Assembly: GCA_965201115.1 (NCBI GenBank)
Contig: OZ241745.1
Coordinates: forward strand, 2,108,001-2,172,000
Direction: 5' to 3'
Length of the DNA stretch: 64,000 nt
From: JANQOH01 sp965201115
Lineage (GTDB): Bacteria; Pseudomonadota; Alphaproteobacteria; UBA7887
In this document: positions 29,283 through 37,894 of the stretch, one piece after another
How positions within the stretch are numbered: position 1 is the first letter of the stretch
Layout of the letters: every line of letters starts with the position of its first letter
The notes under the pieces: model-generated
Seen by the model: the letters and a program-made list of their open reading frames with translations, nothing else
Told to the model about the DNA's origin: nothing
Database searches by the model: none
Made by a program: the position numbers and the translations under genes

Positions 29283-31091
29283 ATGCCCGAAGATACCGGC
29301 CGCGCGGCCGGCCCGGCGCTCGAGGCGTGGGTCGAGGACGCGGCGGCGCTTGCGCGGCCGCGCGCCGTTCATTGGTGCGACGGCTCGCGCGCGGAATACG
29401 ATCGCCTCTGCGCCGGGATGGTAGCGGCCGGCACGCTGCTTCCGCTGAGCGCGGAAAAGCGCCCGGGCTGCTTCCTCGCGCGCTCGGACCCCGGCGACGT
29501 CGCGCGGGTCGAAAGCCGCACCTTCGTTTGCGCGCGCGACCGCGCCGAGGCCGGCCCCAATAACAATTGGGTCGAGCCGGGCGCCATGCGGCAAACCCTG
29601 CGCCGCTTGTTCGCCGGCGCCATGCGCGGGCGCACCATGTATGTCGTGCCGTTCTGCATGGGGCCGCTCGGGTCGCCGATGACGCGCTTCGGCGTCCAGC
29701 TCACCGACAGCCCCTATGTGGCGGCCAGCATGCGGATCATGACGCGCATGGGCCGGCCCGCGCTCGAGGCGCTCGGCGGTGGCGCGTTCGTGCGCTGCCT
29801 GCATTCGGTGGGCGCGCCGCTCGCCGCCGGCGAGACCGGCGCGCCGTGGCCATGCAACGACGACAAATACATCGTCCACTTCCCCGAAGCGCGCGAGATA
29901 TGGTCCTACGGTTCGGGCTACGGAGGCAACGCGCTGCTCGGCAAGAAGTGTTTCGCCCTGCGCCTCGCCTCGGCCATGGCCCGCGACGAAGGCTGGCTCG
30001 CCGAGCACATGCTGATCCTGGGTATCGAGCCGCCCGGCGGGTGCAAGGCGTATATCGCCGCCGCCTTTCCGAGCGCGTGCGGCAAGACCAACCTCGCCAT
30101 GATCGTCCCGCCCGCGGGCTACGAGGGCTGGAAGGTCACGACCGTCGGCGACGACATCGCGTGGATCCGCCCCGGCCCCGACGGGCGCCTGCGCGCCATC
30201 AACCCCGAAGCGGGGTATTTCGGCGTGGTTCCCGGCACTTCGCGGCGCACCAACCCCAACGCGATGGAGATGATCGCGCGCGACACGATATTCACCAATG
30301 TCGCGCTCACGGCAGATGGCGATGTGTGGTGGGAGGGCCTGACGGACGAACCGCCGGAACGCCTGACGGATTGGACGGGCCGCGCGTGGACGCCCGGTTG
30401 CGGCCGCCCCGCGGCGCACCCCAACGCGCGCTTTACCTGCGCGGCCGAGCGCTGCCCGAGCGCCGACCCGGCGCGCGAGGACCCGGAGGGCGTCCCCATC
30501 GACGCGTTCGTGTTCGGCGGGCGCATGAGCCACACCTTTCCGCTTGTGTACGAGGCGCGCGACTGGACGCACGGCGTCTACAGCGCGGCGACGATGGGCT
30601 CGGAGGCGACGGCCGCCGCGGTCGATCAGGCGGCGGTGCGGCGCGACCCGATGGCGATGCTGCCGTTCTGCGGCTACAACATGGCCGATTACTGGCGCCA
30701 TTGGCTGGCGCTCGGCGCGGCGGCGGCGCGCGCGCCGAAGATTTTCCGCGTCAATTGGTTCCGCAAGGACGAATCGGGGCGGTTCCTGTGGCCGGGGTTC
30801 GGCCAAAACATGCGGGTGCTGGAGTGGATAGTCGCCCGCGCCGCCGGCGCCGGCGGCGCGGCGGAGGGGCCGCTCGGGCCGATGCCCCGCTACGCCGACA
30901 TCGACTGGCGCGGGCTGGAGTTTTCGCCCGCCGCCTTCGGCCGGCTCATGGACGTGAACGGCGCCGCCCTGCGCCGCGAGGCCGACGCGCAACGCGAACT
31001 GTTCGCCCGCTACGCCGAGCGCCTGCCGCCGGAGTTCGAAGCCGAGCGCCGCGCGCTGGCGGAGCGCTTCGCCGGCGAGCCCGGCGGGTAA
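29283..31091 (+). CDS. pckG: Phosphoenolpyruvate carboxykinase (GTP)
   Basis: A 602-residue GTP-dependent PEPCK. It interconverts oxaloacetate plus GTP with PEP, CO2 and GDP in gluconeogenesis. 'AAFPSACGKTNLAMI' near residue 260 is the kinase-1a P-loop with the reactive Cys typical of the GTP type. 'TVGDDIAWI' is kinase-2. 'RVNWFRKDESGRFLWPGFGQ' and 'FGVVPGTSRRTNPNAM' are family signatures. It starts at ATG 29283, after AAGGGAAGCGCG. Many alphaproteobacteria use the ATP type instead. It is monocistronic and convergent with rnd. Confidence 0.96.
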   Translation: MPEDTGRAAGPALEAWVEDAAALARPRAVHWCDGSRAEYDRLCAGMVAAGTLLPLSAEKRPGCFLARSDPGDVARVESRTFVCARDRAEAGPNNNWVEPGAMRQTLRRLFAGAMRGRTMYVVPFCMGPLGSPMTRFGVQLTDSPYVAASMRIMTRMGRPALEALGGGAFVRCLHSVGAPLAAGETGAPWPCNDDKYIVHFPEAREIWSYGSGYGGNALLGKKCFALRLASAMARDEGWLAEHMLILGIEPPGGCKAYIAAAFPSACGKTNLAMIVPPAGYEGWKVTTVGDDIAWIRPGPDGRLRAINPEAGYFGVVPGTSRRTNPNAMEMIARDTIFTNVALTADGDVWWEGLTDEPPERLTDWTGRAWTPGCGRPAAHPNARFTCAAERCPSADPAREDPEGVPIDAFVFGGRMSHTFPLVYEARDWTHGVYSAATMGSEATAAAVDQAAVRRDPMAMLPFCGYNMADYWRHWLALGAAAARAPKIFRVNWFRKDESGRFLWPGFGQNMRVLEWIVARAAGAGGAAEGPLGPMPRYADIDWRGLEFSPAAFGRLMDVNGAALRREADAQRELFARYAERLPPEFEAERRALAERFAGEPGG

Positions 31092-31096
31092 CGCCA

Positions 31097-31117
31097 AGGG
31101 CCGCCGGCGCCGGCCCT
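31097..31117. terminator. Hairpin between convergent pckG and rnd
   Basis: AGGGCCG (31097-31103) and CGGCCCT (31111-31117) form a 7-bp GC-rich stem with a 7-base loop directly after the pckG stop. There is no clear U tract, so it is a possible rather than certain bidirectional terminator. Confidence 0.35.
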
Positions 31118-31152
31118 CGGTATAACCGCGCGCGTTCGTTCCCGCGGCTTTA

Positions 31153-32322
31153 TTACGCCGCCGGATCTTCGAGCTCCACGAGCGCGAGGCGTCCGTTTTC
31201 GCCCGTAAGCGCGCATTTGCCGCGCAGCAGCGCGAGGGCGTCGTCGCCGAACAGCGCGCGGCGCCAGCCGCGCAGCGGCGCGATGTCGGCTTTCGGATCC
31301 GCCGCGAGGCGCTCGAGATCCGCGGAGCTGGCGACAAGCCGCGCCGCGACGTCGTTTTCCTCGCAGCGCATTTTCAGCAGCACCTTCAGCAGCTCCACCG
31401 CTGGCCCGACGCCGCGTGGAACCGGCGGCGGCTTCTCGACGCGCGGCAAGTCTTCGTCCGGTATCGCCCGGCCGCGTTCCACCGCCGCGATCAGCGCCTT
31501 GCCGAGCGGTCCCTTGGCCAGCCCCTTGGTGACGCCGCGCACGCGCTCGAGCGACTCGATATCGGCGGTCTCGTGCGCCGCGATTTCCAGCAGCGCCTCG
31601 TCGCGCACGACGCGGTTGCGCGGCACGTCGCGTTTTTGCGCGAACCGCTCGCGCTCCGCCGCCACCTCGCGCAGCACGCCGAGAAAGCGCGGCTTGCCGG
31701 AGCGCGTCTTGATCCGCCGCCACGCACGATCGGGGTCCATGCTGTAGATGGCGGGGTCGGTGAGCGCCGCCAGCTCCTCCACCAGCCACGAGCCGCGCCC
31801 GGTCTCCGCCAGCCGCGCTTTCAGCTCGCCGTAGATTTTCGGCAGATGGGCCACGTCGGCCAGCGCGTAGGCCAGCTGGCGGTCGCTCAGAGGCCGCGTG
31901 GACCAGTCGGTAAAGCGCGACGACTTGTCGATATCCGCGCCGGCGATCTTGCGCGCCAGCCGATCGTAGGCCACCGCCTCGCCGTAGCCGCAGACCATCG
32001 CCGCCACCTGCGTATCGAACAGCGGCGCCGGCGCCTTGCCCGTCATGCCGAAGAAAATCTCGATGTCCTGCCGGCCCGCGTGAAGCACCTTCAGTACGGA
32101 TTCATCGCCCAAAAGCGCCAGCAGCGGGTCCAGGTCCATCCCCTCGGCCATCGGATCGATCGCCCGCGCCTCGCCGTCCGGCCCGGCAATCTGCACCAGG
32201 CACAAAACCGGGTAAAAGGTCTTCTCGCGCATGAACTCGGTGTCGAGACACACGAACGGCTCCGCCGCCAGGTCGCGGCACAGCGCCGCGAGACGGTCGA
32301 CGTCGGTAACGATCCCGGACAT
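31153..32322 (-). CDS. rnd: Ribonuclease D
   Basis: A 389-residue 3'-5' exoribonuclease of the DEDD family. Asp27 and Glu29 in VCLDTEFMRE form Exo I, 'LKVLHAGRQDIEIFF' is Exo II, and 'YALADVAHLPKIYGEL' is Exo III with the Tyr/Asp signature. HRDC domains follow. It trims 3' ends of tRNA precursors. Its length is normal for bacterial Rnd. It lies 30 bases downstream of the AraD1-family gene. Confidence 0.94.
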   Translation of the reverse strand: MSGIVTDVDRLAALCRDLAAEPFVCLDTEFMREKTFYPVLCLVQIAGPDGEARAIDPMAEGMDLDPLLALLGDESVLKVLHAGRQDIEIFFGMTGKAPAPLFDTQVAAMVCGYGEAVAYDRLARKIAGADIDKSSRFTDWSTRPLSDRQLAYALADVAHLPKIYGELKARLAETGRGSWLVEELAALTDPAIYSMDPDRAWRRIKTRSGKPRFLGVLREVAAERERFAQKRDVPRNRVVRDEALLEIAAHETADIESLERVRGVTKGLAKGPLGKALIAAVERGRAIPDEDLPRVEKPPPVPRGVGPAVELLKVLLKMRCEENDVAARLVASSADLERLAADPKADIAPLRGWRRALFGDDALALLRGKCALTGENGRLALVELEDPAA

Positions 32323-32352
32323 GCGCCGATCCTTTCGCGCCGCGGCGGAGGT

Positions 32353-33342
32353 TCAGAGGGGCAGGGCGGCGACCGGCGGGTCGCCGGCCCGCACGCGCAG
32401 CGGGTTGCGCAGCGGGCGGCCGAACTCCGGCGCGTCGATCTCGAATACGTCGCCGTCTTGCGCCGCCACGCCCGCGCCGTGGCTCAGCACGCCGGCGCCG
32501 AGAAAATGCACGTGAACATCGCCGGGCCGGCGGAACGCCGCGTATTTGAAATGATGATGCTCCAGATTGGCGATCGAGTGCGACATGTTGGCTTCGCCGC
32601 TCAGAAACGCGCCGGTCCACAGCGCCTTGCCGCCGCGCAGCACCCGCACCTCGCCCGAAACCGAGGCAGGCATGGGGCCTGAGCGCAGTTCCGGCCCGAG
32701 CGCGCAGGCGCGCAATTTGGAGTGCGCGAGCAGAAGGTAGTTGCGCCGCTCAAGCACGTGGTCGGAAAACTCGTTGGCCAGCGTGAAGCCGAGGCGCCGC
32801 GGCCGGCCCTCGCCGTCGATAACGTAGACGCCCGCCAGCTCGGCCTCCTCGCCGCCGTCGAGCGCGTAGCCGGGTCGTTCGAGCGGGGCGCCGCAGCCCA
32901 CGGCGATGTCGCCGCCGCCTTTCCAGAACCATTCCGGGGTCGCGCCGACCGTTCCCGCCGGGGGCTTGCCGCCCTCCAGCCCGGCCTGGAACATTTTCAT
33001 CGAATCGGTCAGCTCGGCGCCGCTCGCCAGTTTCGCATGCATTTCGTCGCGCGCCTCCGCGCTGCCGAGATGCGTAAGCCCGGTTCCGGTTATCAGGCAA
33101 TGCGCGGGGTCGGGGTGGTCGATCGGCGGCAGCACGCGCCCTTCGTCGAGCACGCGATCATAGGGCTCCGTCCCGGAACCCAGCCTCGCGCGCGCCGCGT
33201 CCGCCAGCCCCGCGCCGCGCGCCGCCGCCTCGAGCGCGAGGTCGCGCACGCGCTCCACGCCCTCGAGCAGCCGCAGTTCCGCGCCCTCGGGAACGCCGAC
33301 GGCGCGCGCGCCGGTCTCGGTTGTCAGTTGCACAAGGCGCAT
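32353..33342 (-). CDS. AraD1/FAH-family enzyme (GguC-like)
   Basis: A 329-residue protein starting MRLVQLTTETGARAVGV, with GGGGAGG 7 bases upstream of ATG 33342. 'ITGTGLTHLGSAEARDEMH', 'GGDIAVGCGAPLERPGYALD' and 'EEAELAGVYVIDGEGRPRRL' are typical of the AraD1/GguC branch of the fumarylacetoacetate hydrolase superfamily. The Glu in the EEAE stretch is a likely metal ligand. The branch includes 2-keto-3-deoxy-L-arabonate dehydratases. No other pentose pathway gene is nearby, so the substrate is open. Confidence 0.82.
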   Translation of the reverse strand: MRLVQLTTETGARAVGVPEGAELRLLEGVERVRDLALEAAARGAGLADAARARLGSGTEPYDRVLDEGRVLPPIDHPDPAHCLITGTGLTHLGSAEARDEMHAKLASGAELTDSMKMFQAGLEGGKPPAGTVGATPEWFWKGGGDIAVGCGAPLERPGYALDGGEEAELAGVYVIDGEGRPRRLGFTLANEFSDHVLERRNYLLLAHSKLRACALGPELRSGPMPASVSGEVRVLRGGKALWTGAFLSGEANMSHSIANLEHHHFKYAAFRRPGDVHVHFLGAGVLSHGAGVAAQDGDVFEIDAPEFGRPLRNPLRVRAGDPPVAALPL

Positions 33343-33421
33343 CGCGCCGCCTCCCCGCATCCGCCGCGCGTCCGCGTCATCATGACCGCCCCCGCGCCGC
33401 GGGGCAAGCGCCGCCGCGCGG

Positions 33422-33823
33422 TCAGAAATCCGGCGCGACCCAGTCTATGGCGATCAGGCGGTCCTCGAAGCGGTTGAGCCAAACGACGATGCGCCTGGGC
33501 GCAAGCGGGTCGCCAAGGTCGAATATCGGCGCGCCGGCGCCGCTCTCGCCGCCGCCGTCGCGGCAGAGCAGCACGATTTCCGCGGGGCGCCCGGTTTCCA
33601 AGTCGCGCGGGCCGCGGAACAGGATATGCGCCACGCCGCGCGCGCGGCAGCGGCCCGTTCCGTCGCCGCGCAGCAGCGCGGGCGGCGCGATCTCGCGTAT
33701 CTCGAACCATGCGTGGTAATCCGCGGCGGCGCGGCGGGCCTCGCGCGCGTCGCCGCCCGCCGCCGGCGCCGCAAACGGCGCCGATACCGCCAGCGCGATG
33801 GCCGCGGCGGCGAGCCGCTTCAT
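33422..33823 (-). CDS. Small exported protein of unknown function
   Basis: A 133-residue protein with a Sec signal peptide (MKRLAAAAIALAVSAPFAAP, cut near AAG). The mature part has two Cys (GRCRARGVAH and LLCRDGGG) that could form a disulfide. No family is recognised. Its ATG overlaps the recQ stop by 4 bases (ATGA), so it is co-expressed with recQ and probably periplasmic. Confidence 0.7.
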   Translation of the reverse strand: MKRLAAAAIALAVSAPFAAPAAGGDAREARRAAADYHAWFEIREIAPPALLRGDGTGRCRARGVAHILFRGPRDLETGRPAEIVLLCRDGGGESGAGAPIFDLGDPLAPRRIVVWLNRFEDRLIAIDWVAPDF

Positions 33824-35613
33824 GACGCGCGCTCCGCGATTACGGGAAGAAAACTCCCGGCGTAGCGTTTGAGTTTCATTTCTCCCACTCCGTACAGGCC
33901 CGCCATTTCGCGTTCGGTGCGCGGCTTGCGGCGCGCCATTTCCATGAGCGTGCGGTCGGCGAACACGACATAGGCGGGAACGCCCTGGGCCTCGGCGAGT
34001 TCGCGGCGGCGGGCCTTGAGCGCCTCGAGCAGCGCCGCATCGGCGGGATCCGTGGCCGGCGCGGGCGGCCGGCGGGATTGCGCGCGGCGGCGGCGGCCCG
34101 CGACGTCGGCGCGCATTTGGAAAGCTGCCTCGCCGCGCAGCACCGCCCTGCCCGCGCCGGTCACGCTCCAGCGGCCGAAGCGCACAATGTCCATCTCTAT
34201 GCAGCCGGCGGCGTAGAGCTGGCGAAACACCGCGCGCCAGTATCTTTCGGGCCGGTTCCCGCCGACGCCGAAAGTCGGCAGGCGGTCGTGACGATAGCGG
34301 GAGAGACGCTCGTCGCCCTTGCCGCGCAGCACGGCGATCAGATAGCCGGTGGCGAAACGCTGGCCGGTGCGCAGGATGGCGCTCATCGCCTTCTGCGCAT
34401 CCTCGGTGGCGTCCACGGTCTCGACGCCGTCGAGGCACAGATCGCAATTGCCGCAGGGCTCCGAGGCTTCGCCGAAATAGGAGAGGAGTGTCTGCCGCCG
34501 GCAACGCGGCGCCTCGCACAGCGCGATCAGCGCGTTAAGGCGCTGCATGCCGATGCGCTTGCGCTCTTCGTCGTCTCCTTCCTGAATTCGCGCGCCCCGA
34601 TGGGCCATGTCCCCGTCGCTGTACAACGTCAGCGTATCGGCGGGCAGGCCGTCGCGTCCGGCGCGGCCGATTTCCTGATACCACGATTCCATGCTCTCGG
34701 GCATGTCGGCATGGCAAACGAAACGCACGTCGGGCTTGTCGACGCCCATGCCGAAGGCGATGGTGGCCACGACCACAACGCCGTCCTCGCGCAGGAAGCG
34801 GTCTTGCGCGGCGGAGCGGTCATCGTTCGGCATCCCCGCGTGATAGGCCACCGCGGCGCGGCCGTCGGCGCGCAATGTTTGCGCGAGTTCTTCCGTGCGG
34901 CGGCGCGAGCGGCAATAGACGATCCCGCTTTCGCCCGCGCGCTCGGCCACGAAACGCGCGATCTGTCCGTCGGCGCCGTTTTTGAGAGCCATGGCAAGGC
35001 GAAGGTTGGGGCGGTCGAAACCGAACACGAAACGCCGCGGCGGCGCGGCGAACAGGCGCCGCACGATGTCGTCGCGCGTGGCGGCGTCGGCGGTGGCGGT
35101 AAGCGCCAGCGTTTGCGCGCCGCCGAGCGCCTCGCGCAACGCGCCGAGCTGGAGATATTCGGGGCGGAAATCGTGGCCCCACTGCGACACGCAATGCGCC
35201 TCGTCGATGGCAAGCAGATCGACGCCGCAGCGATTCAGGAACTCCGCGACATCGGGCCGCGACAGCCTTTCGGGGGCGGCGTAGAGCAGGCGCAGGGCGC
35301 CGTCCCTCGCGGCGCGGCCGATGCGCCTGTTCTCGCCGGGCGGATTGTGCGAGTTGACGCATCCGGCCGCGACGCCCATCTCCCGGAGCCAGCTTACCTG
35401 ATCGCGCATCAGCGCAATCAGCGGCGAGACCACGACAGTCAGGCCGCCGCGCGCAAGCGCCGGCAGCTGGTAGCACAGCGACTTTCCGCCGCCGGTCGGC
35501 ATGACGGCGAGCACATCCTTGCCGGCGAGTACGGCGCGGACTATGTCCTCTTGGCCGGGGCGGAAATCGTCGAACCCGAATGTGCGGCGCAGGGCTTCGC
35601 GCGCCGCGTCCAT
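33820..35613 (-). CDS. recQ: ATP-dependent DNA helicase RecQ
   Basis: A 597-residue RecQ helicase. Motif 0 is FRPGQEDIVRAVLAGKD, motif I AVMPTGGGKSLCYQLPAL, motif II LLAIDEAHCVSQWGHDFRP, and motif VI YQEIGRAGRDGLPADT. A zinc-binding RQC domain has Cys ligands in CEAPRCRRQ and EPCGNCDLC. The C-terminal HRDC is 'ELAEAQGVPAYVVFADRTL'. RecQ unwinds recombination and replication intermediates. The ATG at 35613 is chosen; an in-frame upstream start would add 64 repeat-derived residues. Confidence 0.95.
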   Translation of the reverse strand: MDAAREALRRTFGFDDFRPGQEDIVRAVLAGKDVLAVMPTGGGKSLCYQLPALARGGLTVVVSPLIALMRDQVSWLREMGVAAGCVNSHNPPGENRRIGRAARDGALRLLYAAPERLSRPDVAEFLNRCGVDLLAIDEAHCVSQWGHDFRPEYLQLGALREALGGAQTLALTATADAATRDDIVRRLFAAPPRRFVFGFDRPNLRLAMALKNGADGQIARFVAERAGESGIVYCRSRRRTEELAQTLRADGRAAVAYHAGMPNDDRSAAQDRFLREDGVVVVATIAFGMGVDKPDVRFVCHADMPESMESWYQEIGRAGRDGLPADTLTLYSDGDMAHRGARIQEGDDEERKRIGMQRLNALIALCEAPRCRRQTLLSYFGEASEPCGNCDLCLDGVETVDATEDAQKAMSAILRTGQRFATGYLIAVLRGKGDERLSRYRHDRLPTFGVGGNRPERYWRAVFRQLYAAGCIEMDIVRFGRWSVTGAGRAVLRGEAAFQMRADVAGRRRRAQSRRPPAPATDPADAALLEALKARRRELAEAQGVPAYVVFADRTLMEMARRKPRTEREMAGLYGVGEMKLKRYAGSFLPVIAERAS

Positions 35614-35689
35614 GGCGCCGCCGGGCGCGGGCGCGGCGGTTGCGTCGTCGGGTTCGGCGACAGCGAGCGCCACGGCGGCCGCGCCAGCC

Positions 35690-36196
35690 TCAGGCGGCGT
35701 GCGACTGCCCGGCGCGCGGGACGAACCTGTCGCCCGCGGCGGCCGCGTAGTTCGCGAACGCGTCGCCCGATCGGCGCAACAGCAAACCCAACGCCAGCAC
35801 GACAACCGCGAGCAGACAGGCCAAGGGGCTGGTCGTAATCAGCACGAGTACGAGCTTCAGCTTCACCTCCGTGACTTCGGCGGTGACTTCGGCGTCGCCG
35901 GAAATCCTAACGCGGCGCGAATTGCGGCGCGGAAGAACCGCAGCGACAAACAGCGCCCACAACACTTTCCAAGGCGTGAAAACCCGGTAAGGCATATCGG
36001 CGAGCGCCATCAGGGACGACCGCGCGCCGGGAGACACCCGCGGGTCCCGCGCCCAGCGATTGGCCTCGCGCCCGACCCGAACCCGGTATTCGTGCGTCGC
36101 CAACATCAGACGCGAGGAAAGCAGGCAATAGACGACGGTGACAGCAAGCACCCATGTCATGAAGACGAGGGCGTCGATCATCATCGATTCGATCAT
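35690..36196 (-). CDS. Membrane protein, large partner of duplicated module (copy 1)
   Basis: A 168-residue protein with a membrane span at residues about 5-28, a conserved stretch 'VRVGREANRWARDPRVSPGA', and two further hydrophobic segments (VLWALFVAAVL and TSPLACLLAVVVLALGLLL). No known family is recognised. It overlaps the small upstream partner by 4 bases. It is paralogous to 36705-37283, sharing 'LATHxxRVRVGREAxRWAxDPR'. The C-terminal AAAAGDRFVPRAGQSHAA is part of a repeat found again at 36705 and 37720. Confidence 0.65.
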   Translation of the reverse strand: MIESMMIDALVFMTWVLAVTVVYCLLSSRLMLATHEYRVRVGREANRWARDPRVSPGARSSLMALADMPYRVFTPWKVLWALFVAAVLPRRNSRRVRISGDAEVTAEVTEVKLKLVLVLITTSPLACLLAVVVLALGLLLRRSGDAFANYAAAAGDRFVPRAGQSHAA

Positions 36197-36402
36197 TTCT
36201 CACTCTCCTGCCCGGCAAGATACTTCGACCTGAGCTTCCATACAAGCACGAACGACGCCCCCGCTACTGCAATCGCAATGCAGAAAACGACTGCCAGACA
36301 ACCGACGAGCGCGACGAACGTCCACGGATCCTCCTTGGCGAACGCGAGAACCGCGATAGCGAAGTCGGGCCAGCTCGCCCCCGTCCGCGCGGGCTCACCC
36401 AT
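36193..36402 (-). CDS. Small membrane protein, partner of duplicated module (copy 1)
   Basis: A 69-residue protein starting MGEPARTGASWPDFAIAVLA, with one strong membrane span (FVALVGCLAVVFCIAIAVAG) and a basic end. It is similar to 37280-37504 in the N-terminal stretch (W-x-D-x-AIAVLxFA, then W-x-F). Its stop overlaps the ATG of the larger partner. An in-frame start at 36432 would add 10 residues; 36402 fits the paralogue better. The 300 bases upstream (36403-36704) hold no gene I can support. Confidence 0.6.
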   Translation of the reverse strand: MGEPARTGASWPDFAIAVLAFAKEDPWTFVALVGCLAVVFCIAIAVAGASFVLVWKLRSKYLAGQESEK

Positions 36403-36704
36403 ACCGGCCGCCGCTCGCCGCGAGTATCGCACCGATGGTTTCCGGGCGCAACCGCCGCCCGCTCGGCATGGCCGCCATTACCGCTGCGGCCCCGTCGCCG
36501 CGCGGCGCGCGGATCCGCCGTCGACCGGAACGACGATGACGTCGGAGATTATGGCGACGCCGCCATCGGCCCGCTTCGCCTCGCCGCGAGCCGGCTTTCC
36601 GTTGCATGGGCGAACACGGCTTCATGCGGGTTGCCCCGCTACGCTCGGCGCCCGCGGCGGCGGGTATGCTTGGCGCCGGCGAACGCCGACAATCCCGCCG
36701 GCGC

Positions 36705-37283
36705 TCATGCCGCGCGCGAATGCCCGGCGCGCGGGACGAACCTGTCGCCGGCGGCGACAATGTAAGAGAACGAAAAGCGCAACCGCATCGGCATACGGCG
36801 CCTTGGCGCGATAGCCCGTATCGACCCGAGCAGTGCGAACACGATCATCGCGCCGACCGCCAGCATCGCGATGGCGAGAACGGACGCCAACGGGCTGGTC
36901 GCGATCGGCGCGGCGGCAAGCCTGAGCTTGAGCCGGATAATTTTCGCGATGACCTCGTCGTCGTCCGATATCCCGGAGCCGTCAGGCTGCGAGCGCCGTG
37001 GGAACATCGCACAGATTATCCCCGCGATCATGCAGAACAGGCCAGTAGCCAAGAGGAGCAACATGCGCCACGGCGCCGACGGCCAGTAGGCCATATCGGC
37101 GAGCGCCGTAAGCATCTCTCGAATGTTCGGGGGCAACCGGGGGTCTTGGGCCCAGCGGTCGGCTTCGCGTCCGACGCGCACCCGGAATTTGTGGGTCGCA
37201 AGCGTCATACACCACCGCAGCAGCTCGTATGCGAAGATGGCCGCCACGACATAGCCGATCTTTACCAGCACAGGTTCGGTCAT
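36705..37283 (-). CDS. Membrane protein, large partner of duplicated module (copy 2)
   Basis: A 192-residue paralogue of 35690-36196. It has an N-terminal span (VKIGYVVAAIFAYELLRWC), the shared 'VRVGREADRWAQDPRLPPNI', a central hydrophobic segment (MLLLLATGLFCMIAGIICAM), then 'LRLAAAPIATSPLASVLAIA' and the GDRFVPRAGHSRAA end. It overlaps the small partner by 4 bases. Unknown function; probably an inner-membrane protein. Confidence 0.65.
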   Translation of the reverse strand: MTEPVLVKIGYVVAAIFAYELLRWCMTLATHKFRVRVGREADRWAQDPRLPPNIREMLTALADMAYWPSAPWRMLLLLATGLFCMIAGIICAMFPRRSQPDGSGISDDDEVIAKIIRLKLRLAAAPIATSPLASVLAIAMLAVGAMIVFALLGSIRAIAPRRRMPMRLRFSFSYIVAAGDRFVPRAGHSRAA

Positions 37284-37504
37284 CGATTTCCCTTTCTTCG
37301 GGATCCGCGCGCTCTCGGTCCGTCTTGCCTTTGCGAGCGGTATCTACCGACAAGCAGCCACGCCAGCGAGAAGCGCGAAGCCCACCGCAATATATAGATA
37401 ACGACGATGATCGCCAGGAATTTCCACGTTTCGTCGGTTGCGAATCCGAGAACGGCTATTGCGGCGTCGGCCCAAGTCGCGCCGAAGGTTGCCGTGTCGT
37501 TCAT
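37280..37504 (-). CDS. Small membrane protein, partner of duplicated module (copy 2)
   Basis: A 74-residue paralogue of 36193-36402. The N-terminus is MNDTATFGATWADAAIAVLG, followed by a span (FLAIIVVIYILRWASRFSLA) and a strongly basic tail. It is the first gene of the two modules on the minus strand, 390 bases downstream of the restriction-modification gene. Confidence 0.6.
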   Translation of the reverse strand: MNDTATFGATWADAAIAVLGFATDETWKFLAIIVVIYILRWASRFSLAWLLVGRYRSQRQDGPRARGSRRKGNR

Positions 37505-37669
37505 ACTGCCTCGCTACGCAAGCGGCGACCGCCGGCGGCGCGGCGCTTGACGACATTCGTCAGCCCACTGGGCAACGCCGCCTACCATGCATGGCGCCTT
37601 GCCGCGGCGCAAGCCCATGACGGCGCGTGTGGGCAGGGCGTATCCAAGGCGCGGTTTCAACGCGCCGCC

Positions 37670-37830
37670 GGGCCGGACGATGCGCGGCGACGGCGAGCGC
37701 CACGGTGGCCACACCGGATTCACGCGGCGTGCGAATGCCCGGCGCGCGGAACGAGCCTGTCGCCGACGGCCGCGGCGTAGTTTCCGGCGGCCTCCGCCGA
37801 GCCGCGTAACGGCAAACCGGCGGCCGGCGC
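37670..37830 (-). repeat. Remnant copy of the GDRFVPRAG-coding segment
   Basis: On the minus strand this reads GNYAAAVGDRLVPRAGHSHAA and then VATVALAVA. The same DNA lies at 35650-35780 (ANYAAAAGDRFVPRAGQSHAA, then VALAVAEPD). It is either a fragment of a third membrane module or a mobile repeat that ends genes. The rest of 37505-37894 shows no gene. Confidence 0.55.
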
Positions 37831-37894
37831 GACAGGCGCGCGCTTGCCGGCGGACGCCCGCGTCGAGGGCCGCGGGGCCGCGTTTTCGCGCCGG

